A stretch of DNA of 64,000 nucleotides from Ceratobasidium sp. AG-K. Taxonomy: Eukaryota; Basidiomycota; Agaricomycetes; Cantharellales; Ceratobasidiaceae. The position numbers and the translations under genes are program-made. Location of the stretch: positions 186,001 to 250,000 of the forward strand of contig JAWNGF010000004.1 in assembly GCA_037039685.1 (NCBI GenBank), in the 5' to 3' direction. Positions within the stretch are counted from its first letter, which is position 1, and each line of letters starts with the position of its first letter. Below, piece by piece: positions 1-12,005 of the stretch. Below the pieces are notes generated by a model. That model was not told the origin of the DNA, did no database searches, and was given only the letters and a program-made list of their open reading frames with translations.

Positions 1-639
1 AAACAGCCCCGATTTGTACATCCCTGGTGCGCCCTAATTCGCTTAACCAATGGTTATTATGCTAATCTTCAATGTAGTCATGGCTCTAGTGACGTATGTC
101 CTTGTCGCGGCCATAAAAACCGGTCTCCGCGGCCCATTTGACCCTGAGGTGCTTGGGCTGTCGGCGAGCAAAGCCCTAGCGATCGTCTTGATCGAATGCG
201 CCGTCGTTCGTCTCGGGTGTTACTTTTTGAACATCCAGAGCACGGGTCAGTTTGTCGACCTACTGGCGTTTGGCGGATACAAGTTCATCGGGTACGTCCT
301 AGCGACCATTCTCGCAATTCGATTACTTATCCTGCTCCCGTAGGATCATCGTGACTCTCTTGGCGAGCATGTTAGACGCCGGGAATCTACTCTACTGGAC
401 AGTATTCCTATACTGCTTCCTAGCAAACGCGTTCTTCCTCGTACGTCTCAAGTCTCGCGTCATTCGTCATGACTAATTCTCGCTCACAGCTCCGATCCCT
501 CCGCTCCATCGTCCTCCCCGACCCATCCGTGAGCCACTCGGCCCCTCTCACGCATGCACAACGAAGTCTGCGCGTTCAGTTTTTGTTTGTTCTCGCCATG
601 CTGCAGGTTGGGTATATGGGTGTGTTGGTTAGGGTGTAA
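1..639 (+). CDS. YIF1: YIF1-family ER-Golgi membrane protein, C-terminal part
   Basis: Partial gene that runs in from the left edge. Spliced exons are 1-26, 78-291, 344-440 and 490-639 (introns 27-77, 292-343, 441-489, all GT..AG, 49-52 nt), ending in TAA at 637-639. The first residues, N-S-P-D-L-Y-I-P, match the motif at the start of the Yif1 membrane domain, followed by several hydrophobic segments, an F-D-P-E-V-L-G motif and the FxxRxLR-like stretch before the last helices. Yif1 is a multispanning partner of Yip1 and Rab/Ypt GTPases in ER-to-Golgi vesicle traffic. The cytosolic N-terminal half lies outside the window. The splice frame closes at every joint, so family assignment is fairly secure. 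Confidence 0.85.
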
Positions 640-1514
640 GGTTGTGAAATGTGTTTAGAGCGGAATTTATTTTTGGTTTGATCACGTGATGGACTTGCGA
701 GACGGGCGCGACAGTAGTTGTTATCGGTTTATCGGAAGTATCTGATCTGAATTCTACGTTTCCGTAGATCCGTGGTGGAACGAAAATCTGTTCACTGTCA
801 CTGGCGGCAGCTTTGCGTTCACGGATAAACCATGAAGTGATGCAACCGGTGGGGGTTAGTCTGGCTGGCACAGCCACTTGGCGACCTTACCCCTCTATTT
901 CATAACGTCGGGTGGCATCATTGCTAACCATTTTGTAGTACATGACCGCGATATTGGACGATGAACCAATGATACTGTAAATGCCATAATAAATTCAACA
1001 CGTAACGTCACAAACCCGGTTTTCCGCTAACGTTTTTCCGCCTGTAACGCTGGATTTGACAACTGTTGAAGTGAACTATCCTAACACGGATTGTGCGACC
1101 GCTGCATTCGGAAGTATTTCATGCTTAATCTGTATGTTAAACATACTGAATACATTAAATCACTGTACACCGAGGAACACGGTTGATATATGCTTGGTGT
1201 GTCGCGACCCCAACCCACTCAGGTGCTAGACAAGTACTCAACCTTGCGTCCCGCGGTGCCTGCGCCGCGTTGAACATATTCTGACGACTACAGTAACCTC
1301 TTCTCTTAATTTCGGCGCACGACCTCATCTTGATGATCCATGCAAGACTCTGAACCCCCGTATCGCGTTCCCACTCTAACTCGCTACGCTAAGAAATTTT
1401 ATTCAAATTGCATACGAATTTACGCCAACTCAAGGCCGGGATACAATTCTCGGAAAAACACAGTTTCAATACGCATACATCCCCCATTTCCAAAAAAAAC
1501 CTTGCCTATCGTAC
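640..1514. other. Intergenic, no gene seen
   Basis: This 875 bp stretch lies between the ends of the YIF1 gene and the minus-strand trefoil/GMC gene, so it holds two convergent 3' regions. It is AT-rich with only short frames lacking family features. No RNA gene or repeat was recognised. Confidence 0.5.
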
Positions 1515-4113
1515 CTAATGAATGGTATTGACCTTGTGAGGATGAACGGTAACGATCTCAGGCGTAGTGAGGAACGAGTTCTCGTTGGTACTCGCACGAT
1601 CACGCCTGAATACGAACAAGCCCTGAGGCATATTAGGCTCGCGGACCCACGACGTATCTTTGCCGGACTCAAGAATGAGGGGCGGCTCGGCTTGTCCACC
1701 GGTGCCATCGGGTTTGTAGGCTGTAAGCCAAACCTTGACCCTAGAACCAGAGTGATTCACGACGGTAACCTTGTTCGGCCCAGGAATTTCCTTGACAGTG
1801 ATACGCTGGTTCAAATGGCGAGAAAGACGGATCGCAAGCGCGGCGAGGGTGAGTGTCGGGTTCGCTTCGGGTGACCAGGGGAAGAGCGAGAGATCGCAAA
1901 CATACACCCCATTGCACAGCTCGGGTACCATGCGCAAAGTAGAATCGAGACACACGCGCTTGGTTTCGTCCACGTCCATCGGTAGAGTCCCGAGCTCGTG
2001 TGCGACGCCTCCGAGCTGGAGCTTACTGAGCGTAATGTTGCCCGAGTCGACGTCCTGGCCTTGTTCGAATCCGATGAAACGGACACCAAGCGAGTCGCGG
2101 ATGCTGTTCATCGCCGAGGCCGTTAGCTTTTTCATTGTTTCCATCTGCTTTGGTCGAGGCTCTTTTCCCCGTTTCATCTTGACGACGGGCTCGCCAGTCT
2201 GAGGATCAATGGAGATGGTATTGAGCTCGACGAGAGGGCGTTGGAGGATGAAGACCATGATGAACTGGGGGATGCTATCGTCTGGCGATTCACCTCGAGG
2301 CAAAAAGGAAGATGCGTCGATGGACATATTTGCGAGGGCGTACTCGCCGCCGAGTTCACAGTTGGTCTGGAGCTTCATCGCGCCGACCTCGTCTCGCTGC
2401 TTTGGGTCGTTGTATCGGAACGATGCAGAGTAGAAGAAAATGTCGTGGTCGGTGAGATGAAGTCCCCCGTAACGATCGAGTTTGTCAGCCCACTCGGGCC
2501 CGCTCCTGAGCAAAATGGCCGGAGACTGAACGCTCCCAGCGCACAGGACGACGCTGCCGTTCTTCTTGACAGGGATCGGAACAATCTTGCCCTCTGTTGT
2601 GCGAACGTTGACGCCGGTAACATTCTTTGCAGCATCGAAATTGAGGGAACGGACATCGGCGCCGAGGACAGTCTTGAAGTGGTCATGTTCAATTGGTTTC
2701 TGCGTAACGGGATCGGTTGCCCTGCTCATGGCGATTTCGAGGATCTTGTCGATCGTGCTATATGCGCCTTCGGCAAAGTCAAAGTTACGGTCGTCGTGGA
2801 ATTCGGATGCGATGCGGCCCCATTGCCATTGAACATTGCTGCTCGAATCCGCCTTGATCCCGTCGATATTGAGGCGGTCCATGACATGTTGGTGGGCTCG
2901 CTTCGTGGTTGGCAGAGACAGTAACATCAGGCGCTCGGCTCGATCATAGTACTCCTCCTTGAGAGCCTTGACGACGTCCTTGTGCATGTTCTCATCGAGA
3001 TTTTGGTCGTGAATGCGGGGGGCAAAGAGACCCCATGCAGCGCTGCGACCTCCAAGGTTATACATCGCGCCACCCTTCCATTCCGTGGGAGGGATAGGAG
3101 GGTTGAAAGTAAAGTCCTCCTTGAAGTTGTGGAAGAAAGTATCATTCTGTTGGCCACGGTCGTTGGCGAGCCCGGCTGGGCGAGCAGTGTTAAGACAGTG
3201 CGAGTGGAAAACCAGGTCGCCCTTTTCAAGTAGCAGGACGCGCTTGGCGTTGTCTCCGACTTTTAGGTTAGTGTCGAAGAGGTCATTGGCTAGAACACCA
3301 CCGCCGATACCAGAGCCCACTATGATAATGTCGTACTCCTTGCCAGCTGGTGGATTTGCAGCTTGCTCGACGGTAAGGTTGAAGAACTTGTCCTTGAAGT
3401 TATTCGTGGAGAGGCTACCAGGTCCTATAGGCTGGGGAGTGTTGGCTTGGACCAGTTCAAACGCCCAGTGTTGATCCACACCATTCTAGCGAAAGGATTA
3501 ACCGATGAACGTTAAACATCTATTGAATGGCTTACCTGGTTGTCCGACCAAAAATGAGCCTACGAATAGGAATGATTGTCAGACCACTACTAGGTGAAAG
3601 CAAGGCAAGTATCATACAGTTTTCCGGTCGCAAGAATCGACCCAATGCCCCTGACTCTTCTTGTCGTTCGAGGTCAGCCTTTAGTGCAAGTATAAAACCC
3701 AGTCAGCAAGAGCTTAAGCCCATATATCCCATGCATATACTAACCTTGGGGCGTGTGGAGATTTGTATTCTACAATCCATTCCGTTGTCGCTCCAGCCGT
3801 AACATACAGGCTTCCCTTGTAAGCACCCTCTTTCCAGCTGAGAGTGCGCTGGTCATCGAAGCTGGTGATCTTATACGTGTCGGCCTTGCCGCTCACTTGG
3901 CGGATATTCCACTGTGTTGCACAAGGGAAATGATCAGACAGTCTGCCAAGTTACCCATTTAGAATATTGACCTACCTTTTGATTATTACTCTGTTCGTTA
4001 AAAGGGGTAACATGGATAAGTGCATCGCTCTCGCTCAGCTCCATGTATAGTGGGCTGTCAGCGGGAATATAGATCCGATATAGGCCATCGACTGGGATAG
4101 TGTGTCGTGACAT
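1515..4113 (-). CDS. Beta-trefoil lectin-like / GMC-type flavoprotein, copy 1
   Basis: Five exons on the minus strand: 4113-3976, 3911-3745, 3678-3618, 3559-3536 and 3485-1515, giving about 786 residues. Residues 1-140 form a small all-beta domain with ricin-B/trefoil character (opening I-P-V-D-G-L-Y-R-I, repeated W/F-rich turns, closing Q-H-W-A-F-E). Near residue 187 comes the FAD-binding motif V-G-S-G-I-G-G-G. The C-terminal part has H-E-L-G-T (candidate catalytic His) and S-P-x-A-N-P-T-L-T, as in GMC C-terminal domains. GMC enzymes oxidise alcohols or sugars using FAD, often producing H2O2; the substrate here is unknown. There is no signal peptide. A TATAAAAG box lies about 75 bp upstream of the ATG. 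The gene diverges from DyP copy 1. The 24-nt fourth exon recurs in both paralogs. The GMC call is firm, the trefoil call moderate. Confidence 0.82.
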
Positions 4114-4185
4114 CGCGAATGAAGAAATCTGAGGGAGAAGGAGAGGGACTCGGTTGCTCTGGCTCTCTATTGGCCAACCTTGGTT

Positions 4186-4193
4186 CTTTTATA
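4186..4193 (-). promoter_or_regulatory. TATA box of trefoil/GMC copy 1
   Basis: TATAAAAG on the minus strand, about 75 bp upstream of the ATG. The neighbouring plus-strand string GTTCTTTTATA resembles GTTCTTTTGTA at the equivalent place before copy 2 (12074-12084), so this promoter core is shared between the two paralogs. Confidence 0.55.
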
Positions 4194-6459
4194 CCTGGAC
4201 CAGCAGAGATATAACACAATTTTGATGACATTGTTTCTCCATAGACCGATTTTTTCGGCTCGGTAGCTCAACGCCGTGGTACTCGCGATACCCGGTGAAC
4301 GTTGCTCCGACCTTCGAACATACTTCCAGCCGAACAATATTATTGGGGAGCCTTCCTATCGCTCATCGCTGACAAGGTTCATAATGGCATAGCCGGGTTG
4401 GAGCGTGCCGTGTCTGGGCTGCCAAGTGGCTCGAGCTTCTGGGTTGTAGGAAGAAAGGTAGACTTCCCAGAACCTCTATTGCCTCTTGGGTAAGGCAAGA
4501 TGTCACTGTACGCGCTTGGGAGCCTATTCCCCCTTATTACAGTCTTATGAGACATTCCACTCCCTCATTTTTATAAAAGGGAACGTCTTCCTGACGGAAC
4601 CAAGGTGTATGCCGTGTTGCCGAATAGGAGCCTGTAGCACCGGTGTGGTTCTCATAGTCAGGTCACTCTATCAGTGCCCCAGCTAGGATAAATGTCGGGA
4701 GACAAGATCATAGCTTAGAACTTCCGATTCGGACTGACACACCGAACCCCCGAACCAAACAAGGCGACGAGTCCCCTGATTTCATTGATCACCTTTGATC
4801 AGGGCGATCATGGATTGCACGTGCTTGGGCGCCATTGGGTGAGAGTTGCGATCCTGGTTGTCTACCTACCTGTATGCGTCAGCGTCTCAATAGATATCGA
4901 GTCCGCGCGCAACAAGTTGGCCTATCGGGTGCCATCCGTATATTTCCGAATAAGATAACTTTGGTACTATACAACCGAACCAGCGACCATTTTGGTATCA
5001 CGAACCGAACCGGCGATCTGCCGACGAAGCCATTACCACAGGAACACTTAAAGATAGCCGAAAATGGCACACAGAGCGGGATTGAGAACCGCCCCAATAT
5101 GGTAACGAGTGATGTTGGATTCATTGATCCTTGATGCTCGTACGTACTTGGAGCGTCTACAAGAGGAAAGTTATGGTCAGGGCCAACCGTGGGTCCACTC
5201 GGGAAGTACTCATGCCACTATGGTAGTTCATGCTTCTTGTGAATCGGGTACTTTGTTACACCGGGGATTCATAATGTCTGCTGTATCGTACATTAGCCGG
5301 GATATGACTTACGCCAGTCAGAACTTTGTTTATTCACGTGAAAAATTCTTCAACTCCATGCGATATAATAAATTTACTATATCGCACAATACATATTCGT
5401 GCATAGTGAGAGGACACACGGTCTAGGGACTGTCATGGTGAGGGTATACCAAGCATATCCAGGAGTTGTTGCGGTAACTGGTTTCGTGGATTGATGGGAT
5501 TCGTAGAACTACACCAGCAACTATCCATTTTACATAAGATTATCCTTGCTGGTTTGGCACACTTTTCGCCTCCATGATTTCTTGATACTCAGTCTTGATT
5601 TTCTGTCTGGCCCGGTATGGTACTTCCGATCAAGGGCTCCACTATATGAGTGAGAGCGTGTCTATCGCTAGAAACCCAGGAGCCCCTGCTATTGATCTTG
5701 CCGGCTATACTTACGTTTATCCTCGAATTCGACGACTGCCTAAGCTGAGATTCATCGACGCAAGGAAAAAGACATTCTTGTGTCGTTGTTCGAATACTTA
5801 ACTCACCCTCATTTGTTGTATCAGTATATTCGTCAGGCTTGGCTAAATGCCCCCACAGTTGTTTCCTAGTATAAACTGTGCTCGTACCAGCACGCAATGT
5901 TTAACCGGTGGCCGTCACGGTGCGTGAACCATCTATTTTGCGTCAAATAAAGAGAGACTTGGAGGATTTGTTCAAATATTTATATAAAGTTGTATCAATT
6001 ATGAGTGTAGGACAAGTAGGTTGAAAGACGAAGTGTGATTCGTGTGGTGTGGCTCCCTTGGGTGTGACTGATTTCGTGAGAGTGGATTGCTGACATAAGG
6101 GAAATAACGGAGCCCTGGGTCACGGGGTGGCCCGGGTCTAGGAAATCAACCCAGCCACACCGACGATGAACACGCTCAATCTTTGACAGCAATCACCACG
6201 TTCATGAATGCTACTAGTCGTAAACAGGAATGCGGAGTTGCGTCATCGGGATGTTAGGGGTCACGAGCACGAGCACGAGGTGATTCTTTGCACGAAACTA
6301 GGGCTAGGACGGGCGCTTGTCGATCCACGAATACTCAGCCGTCCATTCGCCGCTCCGGCAAGGTTCCCTCCGCTAGTGAACTATATAGTTCTTGGACAAT
6401 AAGGATGATGTATGTGGCGCCAACACGCTAATGCAGCGCGCTATAAGGCCATTGGGGGG

Positions 6460-6465
6460 TATATA
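6460..6465 (+). promoter_or_regulatory. TATA box of DyP copy 1
   Basis: TATATA inside a G/C-flanked context, 83 bp before the ATG at 6548, a usual fungal spacing. The assignment rests on position and consensus only. Confidence 0.5.
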
Positions 6466-6547
6466 GGCCCCGGGAAGCCGCCAAGAGGCATACTACGGTT
6501 TCTTCTCCACTATACCTCCCCTATAACCCTTTCCAAGTCCAACGGAG

Positions 6548-8466
6548 ATGTCTGATATCAACTTCAACGCTGATGCGGCACGTGCTGCTCCTCAAGATGA
6601 CGACTGGAAGAAACAAGTCCTTGATGACGCCCAGGGTGATATTGCGTGAGCTCGTCATCATACGTTTTCGACGTGTTGTTCACAATCAATCCAGTATCGG
6701 GCTTCCCAAGAACAACGAGGACTTCTGTTTCTTCACGATACAAGACGTCGGTGCGTATTTCCTGCCCGTTAGCAGTGCCCTTGATCCCTTATTCTTGTCG
6801 GTTTCCGCCGTAGGAAAGTTCAAGGGCGGCTTGGCTTCCCTGGATGTAGCCAACGGTCGAGCCGTCTTGAAGAAAAAGGAAGAGATCCGAGCCGCTCCAA
6901 AGGGAAAACTCGTAAAGGCGCCATTCCTCAACATTGCTTTCTCAAGCAAGGGTCTTGCGAAACTGGGTCTAGCGGACCTCGATAAACTCGAAGACCCAGG
7001 CCCGCTAAGGTCCAAGTTCAAGAACGGCCAATTGGCGAGTGCAGAGGCGCTCGGTGATAGCGGTAAAACCGTTTCCGGCAAATTTGATCCCGACTGGGAA
7101 GCTGCATTCAAGAACCCTCTCGATGGTCTCATTCTAATCGCCGCAGATTCGGAGTCTAGCGTCGCCGAGAAGCGCGAGCATTATCGAGCCGTTCTTGGAG
7201 ACTCAATCCGAGAAGAATACACGCTCAAGGGGACCGTGCGTCCTGGGGAAAACAGGGTAAGGTTGCATACCATCCGAATGGTCATCGCGCTTAACCGGTT
7301 CCTCAATAGGGTCACGAGCATTTTGGATGGTACACATTTGCATCTTAAACCGTGTCTTGTGACCTTGTATCTAATCTATTTACCAGGCTTGACGACATTT
7401 CTAATCCTGCCATCAAAGGAGTGGGTGTAGACGGCAAAGGAACCATTATTAAGGGGCAGATCGAGTTGGATCCGGGTAAGTATTCATGAGTGTATGCCGT
7501 AAATCTATACTAAGCGGTTATCAAGGCGTACTATTGTGTAGCCAAAAGGGCGATCCAAAGACTGATCGACCAGCCTGGGCTAAAAATGGTAGCTTCCTCG
7601 TATTCCGCCAGCTCGCACAAAAGGTTCCCGAATTCCACCAGTATTTGGCTGTAAAAGCCGCTACGGTACTCAATGATCCTTCTCCCCAAGGAGCCCATAG
7701 GCTCGGGGCGCATCTAGTTGGACGCTGGAAGAGCGGTATGATGTCCATTAAATCCTGATCACAGTGTATCTGATCGTGGTGGATTACTATTAGGTGCCCC
7801 ATTGTTGCTCGCACCTAAGGAAGATAACGAGAAACTCGGCAAAGACAAGGACAAGAACAATGTCTTCACCTTCCCGACCGGAACGGGCGACGAGGGCCAG
7901 GCGCTCTGCCCTTATGCCGCACATATTCGCAAAACGAATCCGCGCAACGACGTCACGCCGAGCGAGGTTCGCAAGCATAGTATCAGGCGTGCGGGGATTA
8001 CGTACGGACCTGGTACGTGTATTATCTACGATTTTTTTATGGCAGAGCGATTAAGACATCCCGTTCGCAGAGGTATCGCCGAGCGAGGGGGCCGACAAGA
8101 TTACTAAACAAGAGCGTGGATTGGCATTTGTGCGTTATCAGAGCGATCTAGCAGATGGCTTTGACTTCATGCAACGGTGTATGTGCCATCTTTCCCAGTC
8201 CTTTGTACCTGCCCGTTAAGCTGAAATATCTTGTAGTGTGGTGCAACAATAGCGCCTTTCCGGCTCGAAAAAATGTCAAACCCGACCCAGGCCTCGACCC
8301 GCTAATTGGACAACGGGTCGTCAATGGCAAGCGCGATCGTGAGACTTGGGGTTCCACCCAGGGATCGAAGATTAGTGGCATGCCAGAATTTGTAATCTCT
8401 CGCGGAGGAGAGTACTTCTTCTCGCCTTCGATTTCGACTCTGAAGAATGTGATTGCCAAAAAGTAA
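6548..8466 (+). CDS. DyP-type dye-decolorising heme peroxidase, copy 1
   Basis: Nine exons: 6548-6645, 6695-6750, 6814-7256, 7310-7329, 7387-7475, 7526-7735, 7794-8012, 8071-8176 and 8253-8466. They sum to 1455 nt (484 residues) with an intact frame. DyP hallmarks are E-H-F-G-W-L-D-D near residue 203 (the GxxDG motif with the distal Asp), A-H-I-R-K-T-N-P-R near residue 350 (proximal heme His) and R-R-A-G-I-x-Y-G near residue 373 (distal Arg). DyPs use H2O2 to oxidise dyes, phenolics and lignin-type compounds. The 20-nt fourth exon carries most of the GxxDG motif. The start M-S-D-I-N-F shows no secretion signal, so the protein is cytosolic or leaves by another route. It is head-to-head with trefoil/GMC copy 1 and convergent with copy 2. 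Its paralog lies at 30617-32588. Confidence 0.92.
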
Positions 8467-9098
8467 GTGTTCTGTCCCTGAACCCAATATTGTATCGCAG
8501 CACACCTGTAGATATCACAGCATGTGAAGTTCATTGAATCAATTACACTTAATGAATGTTGTTTGGGCAGACGCGCTGAGTCGAACGCAATATTGTAATC
8601 ACCACTCTGTCTGACAAGGCTCGAATCCTTACAAATGCGGACGCAAGTGGAGGACCAATTGGCCAATTGGCCATGAGATCAGTATCACATCTAGCCGGTA
8701 GACTACCAGGAGGCACCTAACCTCAACCACTGTAACTTTTCTTACATCTGGTGACCACACCGTATATGCGGCGATGAGTGAAAATCTACCTGCGCCTCGA
8801 AATCATAGCTGTACGTGATGATGACTTTACCATAGCTGTGGCTGAAGAACCATATCAGACGAACGATGGGACACCAGAATTGGTAAGAGAAAGTCAATAT
8901 TACTTAGCCGTGTAGCCAGTTCCATACTCAAATATTTAGACTATCCACGAGTATTGCAAGCTATCCCCATCTTTTCGAGGCTCAATTCTGAGAGCATTTC
9001 AACTGGGTCCCCGAGCGACCGTTGAGTAACTGTTCAAAAATTCATTATTCAATTATTGCACAACATACAACCACCATTCCGAATCCTTGTACAGGTCT
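8467..9098. other. Convergent 3' flanks inside inverted-repeat arm
   Basis: A 632 bp gap between the stop codons of DyP 1 and trefoil/GMC copy 2. From about 8500 onward it belongs to the left arm of the large inverted duplication: its reverse complement matches 38438-39015. No gene seen. Confidence 0.6.
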
Positions 9099-11245
9099 TC
9101 AAGCGCGATGAATAACGATCACACCATTCCGAGCGTCGTGCTGAATCGAGTTTATTCCGGGTTTCACGTTCACGAGGACCGGAGTCGTGATGAACTCGTC
9201 CGAGCCCTGGCCCGTCCGCCCTACTAGACTTTCCGCCATCTTGATCCTCTCCTCCCTCTTCTTCATCCGCCTCTCGATCGCCCTCTTCGTATCCCGGTTC
9301 GTAGCTGACTGAAGCGCCTTGTTGTCGGCTTCCTGGTCTTTCTTTTCGTTCTCCAAATCCTTCCCCCGTTGCTGCTTCACCAGGTCAACCTTGTATACGA
9401 ATAGGCCCTGGACGATCGCGGGCATATTTTTCCAAGTCTTCGAGCGGCCAGGGTTGATAACGTACGGGACATCGGTCTCCCCTCCTTTGACATCCCCGGG
9501 AAGACGATGGGTGAGCCACACCTTGACCTTCTCCCCGGAGTGGTTGACCACGCAAATCTCCCCATCCGTGCCGGCAGCGGCGCAAACCTTGCCATCTTCA
9601 TCAACGCAAGTCGCTCGTCCTAACAAGTGACGGGAGAGGCGGATAGCGAGCGCAGCCAGAGTGAGAGTAGGATTAGCCGCAGGCGACCAAGGGAAGATCG
9701 AAAGGTCGCAGACGTAGAGCCCCTCGTACTCGTCAGACAAAAACTGGAGATCATCGTTGAGACACCCTTTCTCCTTGCGCTGGATGGCTGAATTGTCGAT
9801 AGGGAGAGTCCCAAGTTCGTGCGCCACTCCGCCTAGCTGGAGGGTCTTCAACTTGATCTCGCTATGCGGAATCGGCTTGGTACAATCGAACCCATCGAAC
9901 TCGATCTTCGCCGCCTCTATAAGAGCGTCCATGGATGCAGCCACTAGCTTTTGCATAGCTTGTTCCTGGCTTTCAGACGCCTGGTCCCCTCGAACTATCA
10001 TGACCTTGGGCTCGCCGCCAATGATCTCGACCTTGGATCCCCCACTAGCTAGCTCCACCTCGGTTTTACCCGTCGCTGGATCAAGCGTAATGTTACTCTC
10101 ATCCGCAAGATTGCTCTGTGTCATAACGACAAAGATGAACTGAGAGAGACTGTCATCCGGCGCTGCACCCCTAGGAAGGAACGAGGAGGCGTCGACGGAC
10201 ATGTTCAGGAGGTAACGGGAGTGGCTGCCACTGGCACTTCGGTCGGGAATGTTGGCGTAGCTTTGTAGCTTCATTGCCCCATACTCCTCCCGAAGCTTGG
10301 GATCGGTGTGGCGGAAGGACCTAGTATAGAACATGATGTCGTGGTCCGTCAACCGGAGCCCTCGGTTCTGGCGGAGCTTGTCGTGGCCGACCTGTGGGCT
10401 CCTAAGCAAAATGGACGGAGAGTCGACGCTCCCGGCGCTAAGGATAACGCTGCCGCCAGTCTCCACTTTGATGCAGTGGTGGTCGCCGTTGGAGTCCTTG
10501 ACCACAACTCCATTGACGGCGCGCTTGTTTTTGTTTTTGGGATTGGGGTCGGCAAAAGTGAGAGAGCGAACATCGGCGTTAAGGACGACCTTGAAGTCCG
10601 GGTGCTCGCCACCTTCGGGTTTGCTCATGGCGATCTCGAGGATTTTGTCGATCGTACTATATGCGCCCTCGGCAAAGTCGAAGTTGCGCTCGTCGCGGAA
10701 CTCGGATGAGATGCGGCCCCACTGCCATTGGACATTGCTGTCTAACAATCCAGCTTTATCATTGCTACCGTGAATGTTCAAGCGATCCATGATGTGTTGG
10801 TGGGACCTCTTGGTCTCGGGTGTAGAAAGTAGCATCAGACGCTCGGCCTTGCGGTAGTACTGGTTCATATCCTTGAAAATAGCCGCGGGAAGCCGTTGCT
10901 TGAGGACTTCGTCGTGGACACGGGGAGCGAACAAGCCCCAAGCAGCGCTACGACCGCCAAGATTGTACATTGCGCCGCCCTTCCAATCGTTAGTGTCGAC
11001 GTCAGAGTGGAACTTGAAGTCCTGCTTAAGTTTGTGGAAGAACGAGTCGTTTTGCTGACCACGATCGTCGGCAAGACCAGAGGGACGAGCTGTGTTGAGA
11101 CAATGCGAATGGAAGACGAGGCCGCCCTTTTCGAGGAGAAGAATCTTCTTTGGCTTGCCAAGCTTCCGATTTGTGTCGTAGAGGTCATTCGCCAAGACGC
11201 CTCCGCCAATACCAGAGCCTACTATGATAATGTCGAACGTCTGTT
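8500..11245. repeat. Left arm of large inverted duplication
   Basis: The reverse complement of this block matches 36315-39015. The coding part (9099-11240) is nearly base-identical over long runs. The 3' flank down to about 8500 is diverged but clearly alignable. Similarity ends at the DyP 1 terminator region on one side and at the FAD GxGxxG motif of the flavoprotein on the other. Edges were judged by eye and may be off by some tens of bases. Confidence 0.85.
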
Positions 11246-12005
11246 TTGCGACCTCAGCGACGGTGAGTTTGAAAAACTTGGCCTTAAAAGTGTTCAGGGA
11301 GTCGCCCGACGATGGACCAAGCGGAATCGAAGGAGATGTGTGTCCCTGGATTTGTTCGAAAGCCCAGTGCTGAGCCACACCAGTCTAATGAATATGCTTA
11401 GTTAGTTTGTACTAGCCGGCAACATATGGAGCAGCCTACCGGATTGTTTGAGTAAAAATGAGCCTGTCGGTAGAAATATTCGTCAAATTCCGGAATAGAA
11501 ATAGACTAACAGCATACCGTTTTTGAATCACAAGAGTCGACATAATGTCCTTCGCTCATCTTGTCACTTGTTGTCAGTCTTGAGCCAATCAGCCATAATC
11601 AATATGGTGTTGGGCTCGCATGTGTGAGTAGATACTGACCGGGGGGCTTGGGGGGACTTGTATTCCACAATCCACTCGGTCGTGGCTCCAGCCTGGACAA
11701 ACACGCTGCCGCGGTAGCTCCCTGGCTTCCAGCTGACGGTACGTTGGTCGTCGAAGCTGGTTATCCTGTACGTATCGGCCTTTCCGCTCACTCGGCGGAT
11801 GTTCCACTATGTTACAAAAAATGGTCAGCTAACTGGCTAAGCTGTGCGATTTGGAAACCCAGCGCACTTTTTGGTTGTTACTCTGTTCATTACGAGAGCG
11901 TACGTAGACGAGCGAGTCGCTCTCATTAAGTTCCATATACAACGGCTTGTCGGATGGAATGTAAATCCGATATAGACCGTCGACTGGGATACCATAGGTT
12001 GACAT
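9099..12005 (-). CDS. Beta-trefoil lectin-like / GMC-type flavoprotein, copy 2
   Basis: Five exons, 12005-11868, 11806-11640, 11578-11518, 11463-11440 and 11384-9099, giving about 891 residues. Exon lengths and phases of the first four match copy 1 exactly (138, 167, 61, 24 nt). The N-terminal trefoil-like domain is followed by V-G-S-G-I-G-G-G (FAD), H-E-L-G-T and N-P-T-L-T as in GMC enzymes. Compared with copy 1 it has longer loops and an additional highly charged K/E/R-rich segment of about 50 residues near the C-terminus, probably a helix. No signal peptide is present. The first intron starts GTGCGC. The GMC part is nearly identical to copy 3 in the other block, while the N-terminal domain resembles copy 1 instead. 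This is the intact member of the inverted pair. Confidence 0.85.

Larger units (their letters stand above)
4114..6547. other. Divergent intergenic region, copy 1 flavoprotein / DyP 1
   Basis: This 2.4 kb region separates two genes that point away from each other, so it must contain both promoters. Apart from the TATA boxes near each end I see no conserved gene. Frames up to about 105 codons occur but show no domain, no codon bias and no splice-consistent extension. Confidence 0.5.

Noticed and set aside
4254..4334. Possible tRNA: a perfect 7-base pairing TTCGGCT / AGCCGAA 81 bases apart with TTCGAAC inside
   Set aside because: The T-arm flanks (CGACC / ATACT) do not pair, and no D-arm or anticodon stem could be drawn, so the pairing is probably chance.
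6259..6280. CACGAG triplet-like repeat
   Set aside because: Only three units; too short to treat as a meaningful tandem repeat.
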